This document shows positions 61,393 to 64,000 of a stretch of 64,000 nt of DNA, piece by piece. Numbering within the stretch: the stretch's first letter is position 1; each line of letters opens with the position of its first letter. The notes beneath the pieces were generated by a model. It saw nothing but the letters and a program-made list of their open reading frames with translations. It made no database searches and was not told the origin of the DNA. A program made the position numbers and the translations under genes. Source of the stretch: Amaranthus tricolor (Eukaryota > Streptophyta > Magnoliopsida > Caryophyllales > Amaranthaceae). The stretch is taken from assembly GCF_026212465.1 (NCBI RefSeq), contig NC_080049.1, forward strand, positions 6,295,564-6,359,563. Reading direction: 5' to 3'.

Positions 61393-61674
61393 TATGACTT
61401 ATCCTATTCTTATTTTTAGTCAGTTTGGAACTTAAAACTAACATCACACTAAATAACTACTCTTTTTGTCTTAGAAAATTTATTGTATTTTTATTTTTAG
61501 TTATTGCTATTAAATTTATTCTATTTTTATTTTTCGTCATGAACTGTTCTCTTTCATTGATCATCATCTACATATTTAACTTATCACTTTTTTTTTTATT
61601 TTCTCATATAATATAGCTTTGCTTACTTTCTTAAATTTCCCATCAATAACCAAAATAGTTTTCATGGGAAATTT

Positions 61675-61814
61675 CATATCCCTATTTGAATAGATTCAAG
61701 TCATCAAGTGCAAAACTGTTACTAATGTAGATAAAGGAAATTTCTATAGGCCCATCTTTTTTTGTTTAATAATTAGAATGAGGAAGGAGCAATGGAGCAT
61801 GTATGATGTAAATT
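61675..61814 (+). repeat. Dispersed local duplication, copy 2
   Basis: Matches copy 1 over the TTTGAATAGATTCAAGTCAT to GCATGTATGATG region, with small indels. Confidence 0.8.
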
Positions 61815-62189
61815 GTCAAATCAATTAATAATTAATACATAATAATTTCATGCACGTTGTTTCCCGTGATTCAAATTTATTCAAAGTAACTACTCCCGAG
61901 TTTCATTCAATTTAAACCTCATTTCTAATTTTTTTTTTTATTGTGGTAATTATCTTATTTTATACCATTTTTTTCTTTTAATGATGATTCCTATAACTTT
62001 ATTAATTTATTTTAATCCGTAAATTTAAAATAGAAATAAGATCTAAAATAAAAGATTTTGTTTGCACAGTTTTTCAAAGAATGATACAAATTATAAGATA
62101 TGATATACAAATAAAAAATTATTTTAAAAACTATGTATAAAATAAACGCAAATAATATAAAAAAAACAAAAGGAATAGATGATAGAATA
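61815..62189. other. Gene-free spacer
   Basis: AT-rich, nothing recognised. Confidence 0.4.
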
Positions 62190-62312
62190 TTTGAATAGAT
62201 TTAAATCAACAAAAAATGCAAAAATGTTACTAATGTAGATAAAGGAAGTTTCATACGCAGGTCCATCACTTATTTTGTTTGGAAGTACAGGAGCATGTGC
62301 CTCGTCAAATCC
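62190..62312 (+). repeat. Dispersed local duplication, copy 3 (diverged)
   Basis: Shares TTTGAATAGATTTAAATCA, GTTACTAATGTAGATAAAGG and CAGGAGCATGT-like words with copies 1 and 2 in the same order. Confidence 0.6.
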
Positions 62313-62700
62313 TTAATAATTCACAAACAATGGCATACTTGGTTAAATTCTAAGCGATAAACATAGAGTTTTAAATTAAGAGATAAAAGTATTTGAATTT
62401 TATACTTTTTTAGTTCTAAAAAGGTTAAAACTTAAATTAGTCTTTTTTTATTTCTTAAAATAAGAGTTTATATAGACAATAAAAGGTAAAAGTCAAAATT
62501 ATACACACACACATTAGTGGTTTTAGACCACTTTTTAAGACACTTTGTCAATTGTTTAATGTGCTATATATCACTGTCCACGGTTACGTTGTCCATAAAA
62601 TTGCTGATATTATCATCGGTTATATATGTTCCATTTTTTCAACATTCTAACAATTATATGTTTTGAAATTTTTTTTTTTAATAATTTTGAGAGGATTTCG
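62313..62700. other. Gene-free spacer
   Basis: AT-rich, nothing recognised. Confidence 0.4.
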
Positions 62701-63756
62701 TGTCAAGGAACTACCTCAACCAGAGCTTAAGCTGATGGTTGAGATCTCATAATATGTTATATACTCTGAAAACAATGCTATATTAGAGTTCGAACAATGT
62801 GTTTCAAGCTCCAATATTCCCAAGATCGAATGTATGAGGTTTTGTGACAAACAAATTAAGCTATCAATGATATCGATGTTTGTAGGAGAAACTAATGCAA
62901 TAAAACGACACAAAAATTTAACGAGGTTCACCCAACTTAGGCTACGTCCTCCGGTGTGTAGTATCTCTTATATTATCAAACGAGTTCAAAGAACTATCAA
63001 ATATGGAGAATTACAATAGAGAAGAGATATAAGCTAGTGTTTGGCTTGGGGTGTATTTTGTGGATGATTCTATGTGTGAATGAGAGCTCTCTATTTATAG
63101 GAGAGATCTCACTAAGTAACATTAAGTACATTAAAACTATGAATAAATGATAATGAAACATCCCCAAGTACTTGAAGAGTCAAAAAACAGCATCCTAGGA
63201 GTATCAGAGACTTCGCTCGACCAAAACAGGGGCTTGTTCGGTCGAGCGGGCTACAAGAAGTTTCTGGTTGCATTCTGTATGCTCGCTCGACCCATTCTGA
63301 GCTCGCTCGGTCGAGCGAGTTGGTCGAGCTGCACTTCAAAAGGCTTCTGACAGTATTGCTCGACTTGCATAGTAGAGCATCTTGAATTAAACCTTTGCAC
63401 TTCTTCATTAAAGTCCCATAACTCCCATGAATAACTCATACTTCATTACCTCGTTAATCCATACTCTTAATCACCATCATAAACCACAATCATCAAGACT
63501 CAACTTAATACACCAACATTAACACACTCATTGGATTCCAAACCCAAGAGTCACACATGAATGCACATACCAAATGTGCACTCAAGTCACACCATTCAAA
63601 ACATACTCTAACACGCCCTTCACACGAGAGCCCATCGGGCTAGATGTGTGGATGCAACATAAATCCTCCTCATACCTGACATTAAATATTCCACTTAAAA
63701 TGAGGGGTGGTTGATATTCGAACCCGTGACCACTTGTCGCGTTGACTTCTGATACT
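62701..63756 (-). mobile_element. TRIM arm 1, split by a solo LTR
   Basis: Read on the minus strand from 63756: a primer-binding-site relic AGTATCAGAAGTC (63744-63756), a short non-coding interior with CACGGGTTCGAATATC, a purine tract GAAGGGCG, then the 3' LTR starting TGTTAGAGTA at 63613. This LTR is interrupted by the copia solo LTR at 62767-63603 and resumes to end TTCCTTGACA at 62701. Without the insertion the LTR is 71 bp, like those of the TRIM in the bHLH intron. The 5' LTR is missing. Confidence 0.75.
62767..63603 (-). mobile_element. Copia-type solo LTR B with 5-bp TSD, nested in a TRIM
   Basis: 837 bp from TGTTTTGAATGG (at 63603, minus strand) to GCATTGTTTTCA (62767), flanked by the perfect duplication TACTC (62762-62766 and 63604-63608). 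It matches solo LTR A (14715-15373) in opposite orientation and keeps the TATA box CCTATAAATAGAGAG at about 63090-63102. It carries an extra segment at about 63203-63370 with many GGTCGAGC/GCTCGACC motifs that copy A lacks. Confidence 0.88.
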
Positions 63757-63763
63757 ATTTCAA

Positions 63764-63961
63764 AAGGTCACGAGTTCGAATCTCAACCACCCTTCATTTA
63801 TAGTGGAATATTTAACGCTAGGTATGAGGAGGACCTTTGTTGCATCCACACTTCTAGCCAAAAATTAAGGCTCTCGTATGAGGGGGTGTGTTAAGAGTAT
63901 ATAACATATCTTAGGGCTTCAACCATAAGCTTAAATTTTTAGTTGAGTTGGTTCCTTGACA
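63764..63961 (+). mobile_element. TRIM arm 2, inverted relative to arm 1
   Basis: Interior starting AAAAGGTCACGAGTTCGAAT, then the same order of motifs as arm 1, a purine tract ATGAGGGGGTG and a 3' LTR at 63889-63961 (TGTTAAGAGTATATAACA to GTTCCTTGACA, 73 bp). The 5' LTR and most of the primer-binding site are missing at the junction with arm 1. Confidence 0.75.
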
Positions 63962-64000
63962 TTTGAGTTATCAATGGCATTGCTTTGGGTATAAATCATA

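Noticed and set aside
60950..61447. Cys-rich small open frames on the minus strand
   Set aside because: Periodic products of the degenerate 29-bp repeat, not real Cys-rich peptides.
1..64000. CRISPR arrays, operons, bacterial-type genes
   Set aside because: None present. All repeats here are tandem duplications or transposon ends, and gene structure is plant nuclear.

Overview
The window is plant nuclear DNA. It is AT-rich, carries spliced genes with GT-AG introns and plant-type TATA boxes, and is packed with plant transposons: Mutator-like elements, a Helitron with an RPA gene, copia, gypsy and RTE remnants, TRIMs, hAT and Stowaway-type MITEs. The three intact genes are eudicot-like. A Caryophyllales source such as the spinach/beet/quinoa family seems plausible, but that is an impression and not a demonstrated assignment.

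Only three host genes look intact. (1) 4029-9613, plus strand: a seven-exon bHLH transcription factor of the bHLH112 type (475 aa), with a TRIM retrotransposon in its fifth intron. (2) 34861-37219, minus strand: a four-exon FQR1/WrbA-type NAD(P)H:quinone oxidoreductase (203 aa) with a clear TATA box. (3) 50243-50587, minus strand: an intronless single-EF-hand calcium-binding protein of the KIC/KRP1/PBP1 family (114 aa).

The rest is mobile DNA or gene-poor spacer. 0-2 kb: a broken copia and an RTE LINE tail. 10.9-15.4 kb: a MITE, two blocks of a 50-bp minisatellite, a 92-bp duplication and a copia solo LTR with a perfect 5-bp TSD. 15.6 to about 29 kb: a large decayed Helitron on the minus strand. 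It has a CTAG terminus with a hairpin, an RPA-like gene, a broken Rep/helicase gene that still shows its Y2, HUH and Walker motifs, and captured fragments of at least three host genes (cullin-1, a DEAD-box RNA helicase and a BTB-NPH3 protein). 30.6-34.1 kb: a tRNA-like SINE remnant, gypsy gag and an RTE reverse transcriptase. 38.9-42.3 kb: two truncated copia elements facing each other. 44.1-45.3 kb: a hAT element inside another hAT element, both with perfect 8-bp TSDs. 46.6-50.0 kb and 54.4-58.1 kb: two complete MULEs with perfect 9-bp TSDs. 58-62.3 kb: a Stowaway-like MITE and a triplicated segment. 62.7-64.0 kb: an inverted TRIM pair with a copia solo LTR inserted in one arm.

The most interesting pattern is shared by the two MULEs, whose terminal repeats look unrelated. 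Each has an internally deleted MURA-type transposase entering from the right end on the minus strand. Each also has a small GRF-type zinc-finger/coiled-coil gene entering from the left end on the plus strand. This two-gene convergent layout recalls mudrA/mudrB of maize MuDR, and the GRF protein may be a recurring accessory protein of these elements.
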